A stretch of DNA of 12,056 bases, from NCBI GenBank assembly GCA_052387815.1, contig JBQTIU010000010.1:1-12056 (forward strand). Direction: 5' to 3'. Shown one piece after another: positions 1 through 6,635 of this stretch; position 1 is the first letter of the stretch, and every line of letters begins with the position of its first letter. The notes under the pieces are model-generated. The model was not told the origin of the DNA, ran no database searches, and saw only the letters and a list, made by a program, of their open reading frames with translations. The DNA comes from JBQTIU01 sp052387815. GTDB lineage: Bacteria > Pseudomonadota > Alphaproteobacteria > CACIAM-22H2. Made by a program: the position numbers and the translations under genes.

Positions 1-13
1 CCCCACCGCCCGC

Positions 14-36
14 GCGGCGGGACAACATCCCGCCGC
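14..36 (-). terminator. Hairpin downstream of the Flp pilin gene
   Basis: A perfect 9-bp inverted repeat (GCGGCGGGA at 14-22, TCCCGCCGC at 28-36) with a 5-base CAACA loop lies 27 bases beyond the pilin stop codon, reading leftward. No T-run follows, so it is not a textbook intrinsic terminator. It could end transcription, protect the 3' end of an abundant pilin mRNA, or lie between the pilin and further leftward genes outside the window. The rest of 1-63 holds nothing else I recognise. Confidence 0.4.
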
Positions 37-63
37 CGGACGAGTCGGGGATCGAGCGTAGCG

Positions 64-276
64 CTAGACTTTCTTCATGGCGCCGGAGGTCTTGGTGAAC
101 AAGGCCTTTATGTCCTCGCCCAACGCCAAGACGACGGCGATGATCGCCACGGCGATCGCGCCGGCGATCAGGCCGTACTCGATCGCCGTCACGCCCGCCT
201 TGTCGCCGCACAGACGACGCAGGCCGGCGAGCGCCGAATGCTGGAGATTGGAAGCGGCAATATATAGACGCAGCAT
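64..276 (-). CDS. Flp/Fap-type IVb pilin
   Basis: A 70-residue precursor of a Flp-family type IVb pilin, the fibre subunit of Tad (tight adherence) pili. The leader runs to Gly28. The expected prepilin-peptidase cut is Gly28|Val29, giving a mature 42-residue subunit starting VTAIEYGLIAG, with the conserved Glu at mature position 5 (E33) and the adjoining Tyr. A single hydrophobic helix spans about residues 31-52, followed by a short charged tail ending KKV. Length and motif match the family. The ATG start has a good ribosome site (AAGGGG, about 9 bases upstream). The leader is relatively long and carries positive charges (RR, K), as usual for this group. No tad/cpa assembly gene is visible here; they may lie left of the window or elsewhere. 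The gene diverges from the membrane-protein gene at 558. Confidence 0.92.
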   Translation of the reverse strand: MLRLYIAASNLQHSALAGLRRLCGDKAGVTAIEYGLIAGAIAVAIIAVVLALGEDIKALFTKTSGAMKKV

Positions 277-388
277 GGTTCGCTACCCCTTCGGTTGGTT
301 GGCCCCGTCGATCATCGACAGACGGGCCTGGTCGCGAGCCCTGGTCAAGGACCCGATCCCAGACTCTAACGCGCCTTTCTTAACAGAT

Positions 389-418
389 TTGGCCGTTGCA
401 TGCAACCCGGACTATATA
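389..418 (+). promoter_or_regulatory. Candidate sigma-70 promoter for the 558 gene
   Basis: TTGGCC (389-394), an 18-base spacer and TATATA (413-418) form a possible rightward promoter in the 281-base divergent region 277-557. The match is weak at -35 and moderate at -10, but this AT-rich patch stands out in GC-rich DNA. It would leave a leader of about 130 bases containing two repeat hairpins before the ATG at 558. No clear leftward pilin promoter was found; TTGCAT/TAAGAA on the minus strand (405-377) is a poor candidate. Confidence 0.3.
395..406. promoter_or_regulatory. 12-bp perfect palindrome, possible operator
   Basis: GTTGCATGCAAC is its own reverse complement. It lies in the divergent region between the pilin gene and the membrane-protein gene, within the spacer of the candidate promoter at 389-418. 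A dimeric regulator could bind here. The sequence does not match the Crp/Fnr consensus (TGTGA-N6-TCACA or TTGAT-N4-ATCAA), so there is no reason to assign it to the Crp/Fnr protein at 2887. A chance palindrome is possible. Confidence 0.3.
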
Positions 419-451
419 GCGATTTGTCGCGAGGGGGGCGCCGACCCGCGC

Positions 452-531
452 GGGCGGGTTAAAAACCTGCCCCTACATCGGCCGAGGCCGCATCGACAGA
501 TCACGCGTAGGGGCCGGTTGCAAACCGGCCC
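452..531. repeat. Pair of REP-like GC palindromes in a divergent intergenic region
   Basis: Two members of the window's palindrome family. The first has arms GGGCGGGTT (452-460) and AACCTGCCC (464-472), with one mismatch, followed by CTAC. The second has GTAG (507-510) and perfect 9-bp arms GGGCCGGTT (511-519) and AACCGGCCC (523-531) around a 3-base loop. They are head to head, with CCCCTAC facing GTAGGGG across 30 bases. Both would lie in the leader of the gene at 558, the second ending 26 bases before its ATG. Confidence 0.75.
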
Positions 532-557
532 GCGCCGCTGCCCCGGGGTAGCTGGAG

Positions 558-2795
558 ATGATGGGCAGGGGAAGGGATCGACCGCCAGGGGCAAGCGCCC
601 TCGACCCGGTGCTGGCGCTGTTCGCGGCGACCCTGTTCACGGGCGCGCTGCTGCTGTTCTGGGTACAGCCGATGTTCAGCAAGATGGTGCTGCCGATCTT
701 GGGCGGCACGCCGCAGGTATGGAACATCTGCCTGGTGTTCTTCCAGGCGGCGCTGTTGGCGGGCTATCTCTACGCGCACGCGAGTGTGCGCTGGCTCGGG
801 GTGCGGCGGCAGGCGGCGTTGCACCTGGCGCTCCTAGCGGCGGCGGGCCTTTCGACGCTGCCGATCGCGCTGCCGGCGGGGGCAGGGCCGGACCCGCTGG
901 CCGATCCCTCGCCGTGGCTCTTGACCGTGCTGGCGGCGAGTGTGGGGGCGCCGTTCGCGGTCGCCGCGGCGACCGCGCCGATGATGCAGGCATGGTTTGC
1001 GACCACCGGGCACGCCGGCGCGCGCGACCCCTACTTTCTGTACGCGGCGAGCAACCTGGGGAGCATGCTGGCGCTGGTCGGCTACCCGGCCCTCCTCGAG
1101 CCGCAGTTCGCGCTGCCGGCGCAGAGCGTCTTGTGGGCGGGGGGGTTCGCGCTGCTGGTGGCGCTGACCGGGGCTTGCGCGCTCGCCGCCGGGCGGGGCT
1201 CCGTGGCCGCCGCGGCGCCGGACGTGGTCGCAGAGGGCACGGCGGCGGGCGGGCCGGCGAAGTGGATCCTGCTGTCCTTCGCGCCGTCGAGCCTGCTGAT
1301 GGGGGTGACCACCCACATCACCACCGACATCGCCTCGGCGCCGCTGTTGTGGGTGATGCCGCTGATCCTCTATCTCGGCAGCTTCGTCTTGGTGTTCAGC
1401 CGCCGGCGCCTCCTGCCGCACGCCTTCATGGTCGGGCTGCAGCCGATCCTGATCGTGCCCATTGCCGCCCTCGCCCTGTGGCAGATCGCTGGCGGCCGAA
1501 CGCCGATCCTGGCGCTGCACCTGTTGGCGTTCTTCGCCACCGCGATGGTCTGCCACGGGGAGCTGGCGGCGAGCCGGCCGCCGGCGCGCCGGCTCACCGA
1601 GTTCTATCTCTACCTGTCGGTGGGCGGGGTAATGGGCGGGCTGTTCAACGCCCTCTTGGCGCCGCTCGTGTTCGAAGCCGTGGTCGAGTATCCGCTGGCC
1701 CTCATCCTGGCGAGCTTCTTGCGCCCGCCGATGGCGGCCGGGCGCGACGATGCGCCGCGGCGCAAGCTGTACGACGTCCTGGCGCCGTTCGCCCTGCTGG
1801 CGGCGCTGCTGGCCGCCGTCCTCGGCTTCCGCGAGGTCTTTTCTTCGGCGAGCTACGGGGCCAAGCTGATCCTCGCCGGCGGCGCGGCGCTCGCCGCCTT
1901 GCCGATGGCGCTCCGCCCGCTGCGCTTCGGCCTCGCCGTGGCGGGGATTTTCATGGCCGGCGCGCTGGCGCCGAGCCCCGACGGCGACATCCTCTATCGC
2001 GAGCGCAACTTCTTCGGCGTCCTGCGCGTCAGCCACAATCAGGAGCTGGGCGCCTATATCCTCAAGCACGACACGACCATCCACGGCGCCCAGCGGCGCG
2101 ACGAGGCGGCGCGCCTCGAGCCGCAGACCTACTATCACCCGAGCGGGCCGATCGGCGACGTGTTCCAGGCGCTTGATCGCGCGATCGCCGGCCGGCCGGT
2201 GGCCGCGATCGGGCTCGGCGCCGGCTCGATCGCTTGCTATGGCCGGCCGGGGCAGAGCTGGACCTTCTACGAGCTCAATCCGGCGGCCGAGCGCATCGCC
2301 CGCGACCCGCGCTTCTTCACCTTCCTGCGCGACTGCCCGCCCGCGGTCGAGGTCGTGCTGGGCGATGCCCGGCGCATGCTGGCGGCGGCCCCTGCCGCGG
2401 CCTACGCCGCCCTGGTGCTCGACGCCTTCAGCTCCGATGCCATCCCCTTGCATCTCTTGACCCGCGAAGCCATGCAGCTCTACCTCGACAAGCTGGCGCC
2501 GGGCGGGGTCATCGCCATCCATGTCAGCAACCGGCATCTCGAGCTGCGCCCGGTGTTCGGCAATATCGCCCGCGATCTCGGGCTCTACGGCATCACTCGC
2601 AACGACCCGGCGGCCGGCTCGGGCCCGGTTGTGTACTCCTCGACCTGGGTGGCTCTGGCGCGCCGCGCGGCTGATCTCGGCCCCCTCGTTGGCGCCGAGG
2701 GCTGGACGGCCCTGCCGGTTCGCCCGCAAGCCGGCGTGTGGACCGACGGTTTTTCGAACCTCGTCAGCGCCGCCTGGTGGAAACTCCGGGACTAG
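558..2795 (+). CDS. Fused MFS-like membrane / spermidine-synthase-like protein
   Basis: A 745-residue protein of the type annotated as fused MFS/spermidine synthase. Residues about 15-470 hold many hydrophobic segments (for example 15-37, 53-72, 84-105, 121-142, 158-180, 188-211, 262-281, 290-335, 405-423, 437-472). Residues about 480-745 form a soluble class-I methyltransferase-like fold related to spermidine synthase: RERNFFGVLRV (481-491), HDTTIHGAQ (504-512), the nucleotide-binding GLGAGS (552-557), acidic E572, GDAR (602-605) and LDAFSSDAIPLHLLT (621-635). Spermidine synthases join an aminopropyl group from decarboxylated SAM to putrescine. Here the usual HGTT reads HDTT and the catalytic Asp-rich loop is DAFSSD, so true polyamine synthesis is unproven; transport or another methyltransferase-like reaction is possible. 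Two ATGs (558, 561) are adjacent; GGAG abuts the first and is 3 bases from the second, so the exact start is uncertain. The Crp/Fnr gene follows 91 bases later with its own candidate promoter. Confidence 0.9.
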   Translation: MMGRGRDRPPGASALDPVLALFAATLFTGALLLFWVQPMFSKMVLPILGGTPQVWNICLVFFQAALLAGYLYAHASVRWLGVRRQAALHLALLAAAGLSTLPIALPAGAGPDPLADPSPWLLTVLAASVGAPFAVAAATAPMMQAWFATTGHAGARDPYFLYAASNLGSMLALVGYPALLEPQFALPAQSVLWAGGFALLVALTGACALAAGRGSVAAAAPDVVAEGTAAGGPAKWILLSFAPSSLLMGVTTHITTDIASAPLLWVMPLILYLGSFVLVFSRRRLLPHAFMVGLQPILIVPIAALALWQIAGGRTPILALHLLAFFATAMVCHGELAASRPPARRLTEFYLYLSVGGVMGGLFNALLAPLVFEAVVEYPLALILASFLRPPMAAGRDDAPRRKLYDVLAPFALLAALLAAVLGFREVFSSASYGAKLILAGGAALAALPMALRPLRFGLAVAGIFMAGALAPSPDGDILYRERNFFGVLRVSHNQELGAYILKHDTTIHGAQRRDEAARLEPQTYYHPSGPIGDVFQALDRAIAGRPVAAIGLGAGSIACYGRPGQSWTFYELNPAAERIARDPRFFTFLRDCPPAVEVVLGDARRMLAAAPAAAYAALVLDAFSSDAIPLHLLTREAMQLYLDKLAPGGVIAIHVSNRHLELRPVFGNIARDLGLYGITRNDPAAGSGPVVYSSTWVALARRAADLGPLVGAEGWTALPVRPQAGVWTDGFSNLVSAAWWKLRD

Positions 2796-2807
2796 GTTGC
2801 GCCGGGC

Positions 2808-2836
2808 TTGGATTTTTTGGATAATCGGTCTAGATT
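2808..2836 (+). promoter_or_regulatory. Candidate promoter of the Crp/Fnr gene
   Basis: TTGGAT (2808-2813), a 17-base spacer and TAGATT (2831-2836) lie in a locally AT-rich stretch between the stop at 2795 and the GTG start at 2887. Spacing is ideal, with three and four matches to the two sigma-70 boxes. It suggests that the regulator is transcribed independently of the upstream membrane-protein gene. Confidence 0.4.
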
Positions 2837-2886
2837 CACGCTCCCGCCTGGGGTTGAATGGCGCTCGAGCTGGTAGGGGTGACGGC

Positions 2887-3576
2887 GTGGACGACAGTTC
2901 CTGGACGCTCGCGGGCATCAAGATCCTGGAGGGTCTGACGCCAGCGGAAATCCGAGAATTGGATACCAAGTGCGTGTGGCGGCGCTTTGCGGCCGACGCC
3001 GTCATCGTCGATCGCAACGATGCCACGAGCGAGATGTTCTATCTGATCGGCGGCAAGGCCCGCGTCGTCCACCGGGTCGACGACGGCAGGAAGGTCGAGG
3101 AAATCACCTTCGCCACCCTGACCCCCGGCGCCATGTTCGGCGAGATCGCGGCCATCGACGGCCACGGCCGGTCGGCGTCGGTGGTGGCCAACGAGGACTG
3201 CGTGGTGGCGACGATGTCGGCCGCGGACTTCAAGGGGCTGCTCGCCACCCACGGCATCGTCGGGGTGCGAGTGCTCGAGCGCTTTGCCTCGATCATTCGG
3301 CTGCTCGACAACCGGGTCACCGACCTCAGCCTGCTCACCCCCGATCAACGCATCTACCACGAGGTCATGCGCCTGGCACGGCCGGAGTCGGAGCCCGACG
3401 GCGTGTGGGTGGTCGACGAGCTACCGGGCCACCAGGAACTCGCCGACTGGTCGAACACCACGCGCGAGACTGTCGCCTATGCCATCGGTAGCCTGTTGCG
3501 GCGCGGCATCGTCGAGCGCAAGCACAAGCGGCTTTACATCCGCGATCCCAAGATGCTGCGCAGCATGTCGCGCTGA
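2887..3576 (+). CDS. Crp/Fnr-family transcriptional regulator
   Basis: A 229-residue regulator of usual family length. The N-terminal cyclic-nucleotide-binding beta-roll (about residues 10-120) includes TPGAMFGEIAAI (79-90) and GRSASVVA (94-101). The Glu of FGE (E86) and the Arg of RSA (R95), which contact the nucleotide in E. coli CRP, are both kept. A long dimer helix (about 125-145) leads to a winged helix-turn-helix: LTPDQRIYHEV (150-160), then GHQELADWSNTTRETVAYAI (181-200) with recognition helix about TRETVAYAIGSLL, then the wing GIVERKHKRLYI. Only Cys29 and Cys105 are present, so there is no FNR-type iron-sulfur cluster motif. Start GTG 2887 was chosen because AGGGG lies 7 bases upstream; the open frame extends further upstream but would overlap the preceding gene. 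Target genes are unknown. It is convergent with the lipoprotein gene at 3659-4252. Confidence 0.93.
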   Translation: MDDSSWTLAGIKILEGLTPAEIRELDTKCVWRRFAADAVIVDRNDATSEMFYLIGGKARVVHRVDDGRKVEEITFATLTPGAMFGEIAAIDGHGRSASVVANEDCVVATMSAADFKGLLATHGIVGVRVLERFASIIRLLDNRVTDLSLLTPDQRIYHEVMRLARPESEPDGVWVVDELPGHQELADWSNTTRETVAYAIGSLLRRGIVERKHKRLYIRDPKMLRSMSR

Positions 3577-3582
3577 TGCCTG

Positions 3583-3662
3583 GTAGGCGCGGGGCCGCGA
3601 GGCGTTGCCTCGCGCCCCGCGGGTTTCGAACCGGCCCGCCGGCGGTAAAGACTCGCCCCTAC
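3583..3662. repeat. Composite REP-like element between convergent genes
   Basis: An 80-base element bounded by GTAG (3583-3586) and CCCCTAC (3656-3662), filling the gap between two convergent genes. It holds a strong hairpin (3588-3621), a weak GGTT-TCG-AACC hairpin (3622-3632) and a decayed arm ending in the family's CCCCTAC. The right edge supplies the TAG stop of the minus-strand lipoprotein gene (3659-3661). Confidence 0.6.
3588..3621. terminator. Strong bidirectional hairpin between convergent genes
   Basis: CGCGGGG (3588-3594), a one-base bulge and CGCGAGGC (3596-3603) pair with GCCTCGCG (3607-3614) and CCCCGCG (3615-3621) around a GTT loop: 15 base pairs of nearly all G-C. It begins 12 bases after the Crp/Fnr stop codon and 38 bases beyond the lipoprotein stop on the other strand. 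No T-tract follows on either strand, so termination is inferred from position and stem strength only. Confidence 0.5.
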
Positions 3663-4252
3663 TGGGTCCCGGCGCGCGATACCCAGGCCTGAAACCACAA
3701 ATATGCAAGGTGCTGCGCCTCGGCGATCTGCTCGGCGGTCATCTGGCGCGCCAGCAGGCTGCGGTCGAGGGTGGCGCGTTGGCGCTCGAGCCCGGTGAGG
3801 CGGCTCGCCGCCAAGTCGTAATGGACGAGGGCGAGGATGCGGTCGGGTTCCTTGTTGCCCGAATTCGCGTAAAGCTGGGCGAGCGGCACATGGGCCGCGG
3901 GGTAGCCGTTCTTGGCCGCCCGCTCGTACCAGTAGATGGCGTGGGCGAGTTCGCGCGGGACGCCCTGGCCCGACTCGTAGGCCGCGCCGAGCAGGAACTC
4001 GGCCTCGGCATCCTGCTGATCGGCCGCCTGGCGATACCACTCCGCCGCCCGCACCACATCGCGCCCGCGGCCGGCGCCGGCGGCGTAGATCTTGCCGATC
4101 GCGACCTGGGACCTCGGCTGGCCCTTGATCGCTTCCTTCTCGGTCCTGGTCGCGCGCGTGTCGAACAGCCCGAACGAATAATCGGCAGCCGGCGCGCACC
4201 CGGCCACCAGGACCAGGGTCGCGACAACGGCCGGAATTGCAAGCATCCTCAT
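3659..4252 (-). CDS. Sel1-repeat lipoprotein
   Basis: A 197-residue predicted lipoprotein. Residues 1-18 form a signal peptide ending in the lipobox LVAG-Cys19, so Cys19 would be lipidated and the protein anchored in the envelope. The body carries Sel1-like repeats (a TPR-related helical pair): SQVAIGKIYAAG with AEWYRQAADQQ, AEFLLGAAYESGQGVPRE with AIYWYERAAKNG, and AHVPLAQLYANSGNKEPD with a degenerate end. Such proteins bind other proteins and often scaffold envelope complexes or stress signalling; no partner is evident here. Start: ATG 4252 (Met-Arg-Met), with a second ATG at 4246; only a weak GGGAT ribosome site about 9-10 bases upstream is visible. The stop TAG is inside the edge of the adjacent repeat. 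It lies downstream of rsmB on the same strand, separated by 154 bases, a repeat and its own candidate promoter. Confidence 0.85.
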   Translation of the reverse strand: MRMLAIPAVVATLVLVAGCAPAADYSFGLFDTRATRTEKEAIKGQPRSQVAIGKIYAAGAGRGRDVVRAAEWYRQAADQQDAEAEFLLGAAYESGQGVPRELAHAIYWYERAAKNGYPAAHVPLAQLYANSGNKEPDRILALVHYDLAASRLTGLERQRATLDRSLLARQMTAEQIAEAQHLAYLWFQAWVSRAGTQ

Positions 4253-4271
4253 GGGGCGATATCCCGCGCCG

Positions 4272-4280
4272 ACTATATCA
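4272..4280 (-). promoter_or_regulatory. Extended -10 promoter candidate for the lipoprotein gene
   Basis: Read on the minus strand, TGATATAGT is an extended -10 element (TG-n-TATAGT, one mismatch to TATAAT) ending 19 bases before the ATG at 4252. The -35 position (CTGGCG) is poor, as tolerated by extended -10 promoters. It would give a leader of about 13 bases. Confidence 0.4.
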
Positions 4281-4335
4281 CGCCCGCGCGCCCTCGCCAG
4301 CAGCCCCTGCGGCGTCCCAATGGGTGGCCGACTCT

Positions 4336-4386
4336 GTAGGGGCGGGTTTATAACCCGCCCGGGCGGGTCGTGAGACCCGCCCCTAC
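4336..4386. repeat. Intact 51-bp double-hairpin REP-like element
   Basis: The best-preserved copy of the family: GTAG, hairpin one (GGGCGGGTT 4340-4348, loop TAT, AACCCGCCC 4352-4360), directly joined to hairpin two (GGGCGGGTC 4361-4369, loop GTGA, GACCCGCCC 4374-4382), then CTAC. The outer 12 bases at each end are also complementary, so the whole element may fold as one long stem or as two adjacent ones. It lies 20 bases beyond the rsmB stop and may act as its 3' end structure. Confidence 0.85.
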
Positions 4387-4406
4387 ACGGGATCAACGCG
4401 TTCCTA

Positions 4407-5738
4407 TCAGATCCGCACCAGGCGGGCGGCATAGAAGCCGTCGAGACCGCCCGCGGCCGCAAGCTGACAGGGCAGCGTCCGCAAGTCGCCCGCCGCGCTG
4501 ATGGCCTCGGCGAGGCCGCCAATCTCGGCCGGCCGGATCGGCCGGCGCTTGACCGGGGCGCCGCGCATGAGCGCCGCGGCGATGCGGGCGGGGCCTTCCT
4601 CGGGCTCGAGCGAGCAGGTGCAGTAAACGAGTGTGCCCCGCGGCGCAAGCATGTCGATGGCGGCGTCGAGAAGGCGGTCCTGGACCGCCACCGATCGCGC
4701 GACGTCGGCGGAGGATTTGAGGTGGGCGATGTCGGGATGGCGCCGGATGGTGCCGGTCGCCGAGCACGGCGCATCGAGCAGGATCTGCGCGACCCGCCGG
4801 GGCGGGCGCCAGCCTTCGGCATCGGCGACGACGGTCTGCGCGGCAAGGCCGAGGCGCCGGAGATTGTCGGCAAGCCGCTGCACTCGCGCTGCCGAACGGT
4901 CGACCGCCACGACCCGGGCCCCGGCTGCCGCGAGCTGGGCGGTCTTGCCGCCCGGCGCCGCGCACAGATCGAGCACGGTCCGGCCGTTGACCTCGCCCAA
5001 CAGGCGCGCCGGCAGCGCCGCCGCGGCGTCCTGCACCCACCATGCCCCCTCGGCGTAACCCGGGAAGTCGGCGATCGCGCCGCCGGCCGGGCGGCGTATG
5101 GCGCCGCCGGGCAGCAACGTGCCGCCGAGCGCCTCTGCCCACGCCTCCGGGTGCGATTTCACGGCGAGGTCGATCGGCGGCTCGCGGGCGTGAATTTCGG
5201 CGATCGCCCGGGTCGCGGCCTCGCCATAGGCGCCGGTCCACGACCGCCACAGCCACGCGGGCGTGTTGAGCCGCGGCGCATCCTGGGCCGCGATGAGGCC
5301 CACGCCCTGGCGCGCGAGCCGGCGCAGGACCGCGTTCAAAAGCCCCTTGTAGCCGGCCTGGCGGCGTCCGCGCGCCAGGCCGACGGTGGCGTCGACCGCC
5401 GCATGGGCTGGCGTGCGGAGGAACAAGATTTGCGCCGCGCCAAGGCGCAAGACGTCGCGGATTTGATTCGCCTTGGGCGTCAGCTCCTTGTCGAGGCAGG
5501 CGCGAATTGCGGCGTCGATCTGGCCCAACCGGCGCAGCACGGTGGCGACCAACAGGCGCGCGAAAGCCCGGTCGCGCGGCTCGAGATCGGCGAACGCCCG
5601 GTGTCGGTCGAGGGCCTCGTCCAAGGGCCGGCGCTGCCCGAGCACCTCGCCCACGAGATCGAGCGCGACCACGCGGGGATCGATGTCGGGCGACCGACCG
5701 GCCGAACGTTCCGTCGTCCGTCGTCTGTGTTGCGTCAC
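4407..5738 (-). CDS. rsmB: 16S rRNA (cytosine-967 C5)-methyltransferase RsmB
   Basis: A 443-residue RsmB/Sun-family enzyme, which methylates C5 of cytosine 967 in 16S rRNA using S-adenosylmethionine. The N-terminal NusB-like RNA-binding domain spans about residues 20-145 (RDRAFARLLVATVLRRLG, then VDATVGLARGRRQAGYKGLLNAVLRRL). The C-terminal domain has the SAM-binding LDLCAAPGGKT (256-266), acidic D280, motif IV DAPCSATG (322-329, Cys325) and motif VI YCTCSLEPEEG (372-382, catalytic Cys375), closing with GLDGFYAARLVRI. All catalytic residues are present and the length is normal. The GTG start at 5738 was chosen because it overlaps the htpX TGA stop as GTGA, the usual translational-coupling geometry; no strong ribosome site is visible. 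It is the last gene of the leftward operon and is followed by a double-hairpin repeat. Confidence 0.95.
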   Translation of the reverse strand: MTQHRRRTTERSAGRSPDIDPRVVALDLVGEVLGQRRPLDEALDRHRAFADLEPRDRAFARLLVATVLRRLGQIDAAIRACLDKELTPKANQIRDVLRLGAAQILFLRTPAHAAVDATVGLARGRRQAGYKGLLNAVLRRLARQGVGLIAAQDAPRLNTPAWLWRSWTGAYGEAATRAIAEIHAREPPIDLAVKSHPEAWAEALGGTLLPGGAIRRPAGGAIADFPGYAEGAWWVQDAAAALPARLLGEVNGRTVLDLCAAPGGKTAQLAAAGARVVAVDRSAARVQRLADNLRRLGLAAQTVVADAEGWRPPRRVAQILLDAPCSATGTIRRHPDIAHLKSSADVARSVAVQDRLLDAAIDMLAPRGTLVYCTCSLEPEEGPARIAAALMRGAPVKRRPIRPAEIGGLAEAISAAGDLRTLPCQLAAAGGLDGFYAARLVRI

Positions 5739-6601
5739 CCCCACGGCCCGATCGCGCCGGCCAATTCGCGCAAGCGGCGGATGCGCTCGGAGGTTGCCGG
5801 GTGGCTCGAGAACAGGTTGTCGAGCGTGCCGCCACGCAAGGGGTTGACGATGAACAGATGCGCGCTCGCCGGGTGTCGCTCGGCCGCCTCGTTGACGATC
5901 GCCGCGGCGCCGCGTTCGAGCTTGGCCAGCGCCGAGGCGAGCCACAGCGGCTGCCCGCAGATCTCGGCGCCCAAGCGGTCGGCCTCGTATTCGCGCGAGC
6001 GGCTGATCGCCATCTGCACCAGCATCGCCGCGATCGGCGCGAGGATCATGACCAGCACCGCGCCCACCGCGCCCAAGGGGTGCGGATGGCCCTGGGAATC
6101 GCGACCGGGCCCGAACAGGAAGACGAAATTGGCCAGCATGCCGATCGCCCCGGCGATGGTCGCGGTGATGGTCATGGTGAGCGTGTCACGGTTCTTGACG
6201 TGCGCGAGCTCGTGCGCCAGCACGCCGGCGATTTCCTCGGCGCTCAACAGGCGCAACAGGCCGCTGGTCGCCGCGACGGCGGCGTTGTGGGGGTTGCGGC
6301 CGGTGGCGAAGGCATTGGGCTGGTCGCTGTCGACGATGTAGAGGCGCGGCATCGGCAGGCCGGCGCGCTCGGCGAGCCGAGCGACGATCCGGTGGAGGTC
6401 GGGCGCGCCTTGGCGGTCGACCTCGCTCGCGCCGTACATCCCGAGCACCAGCTTGTCGGAGTTCCAATAGGCGAACAGGTTCATCGCCAGCGCCAGGCCG
6501 AGCGCCACGACCATGCCGGCCTCGCCACCGACCAGGGTGCCGATGGCAAGGAAGAGACCAGTCATGGCGGCCAGAAGCACGGCGGTGCGAGCGTAGTTCA
6601 T
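5735..6601 (-). CDS. htpX: HtpX membrane zinc metalloprotease
   Basis: A 288-residue M48-family protease of the inner membrane, which degrades misfolded membrane proteins alongside FtsH. Two N-terminal hydrophobic segments (about 5-24 and 27-46) are followed by the catalytic part with HELAH (130-134: His130 and His134 bind zinc, Glu131 is catalytic) and NRDTL. Two more hydrophobic segments follow (about 143-164 and 177-198), then SREYEAD (202-208), where Glu204 is the expected third zinc ligand. Length and motif order are typical. ATG 6601 has a good ribosome site (AAGGA, 7 bases upstream). It starts 34 bases after the glycosyltransferase gene and overlaps rsmB by 4 bases. I see no heat-shock promoter directly upstream, so it is probably carried on the operon mRNA. 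Confidence 0.96.
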   Translation of the reverse strand: MNYARTAVLLAAMTGLFLAIGTLVGGEAGMVVALGLALAMNLFAYWNSDKLVLGMYGASEVDRQGAPDLHRIVARLAERAGLPMPRLYIVDSDQPNAFATGRNPHNAAVAATSGLLRLLSAEEIAGVLAHELAHVKNRDTLTMTITATIAGAIGMLANFVFLFGPGRDSQGHPHPLGAVGAVLVMILAPIAAMLVQMAISRSREYEADRLGAEICGQPLWLASALAKLERGAAAIVNEAAERHPASAHLFIVNPLRGGTLDNLFSSHPATSERIRRLRELAGAIGPWG

Positions 6602-6635
6602 GGCGGAATCCTTATCCTCATGCCCGAGCGCGCCT

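Noticed and set aside
452..531. Repeated palindromes considered as a CRISPR array
   Set aside because: Only two diverged copies, short 30-base gap, no regular spacers and no cas gene in the window.
77..2176. Long plus-strand open frame (699 codons) overlapping the pilin and membrane-protein genes
   Set aside because: Arg/Gly/Pro/Ala-rich with no domain, and in another frame of the well-supported 558-2795 gene; long chance frames are normal at this GC content.
2873..2879. GTAGGGG before the Crp/Fnr start as another repeat copy
   Set aside because: Only the 7-base edge matches and no palindrome follows; it is adequately explained as a ribosome binding site.
834..3026. Long minus-strand open frame (730 codons) opposite 558-2795
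   Set aside because: Low-complexity Arg/Glu/Gln/Ala composition typical of the antisense of a GC-rich gene; no motif.
3622..3632. GGTTTCGAACC resembling a tRNA T-arm
   Set aside because: No acceptor, D or anticodon arm around it; it belongs to the palindrome element.
4722..6341. Plus-strand open frame (539 codons) opposite rsmB and htpX
   Set aside because: Antisense shadow; rsmB and htpX have all catalytic motifs on the other strand.
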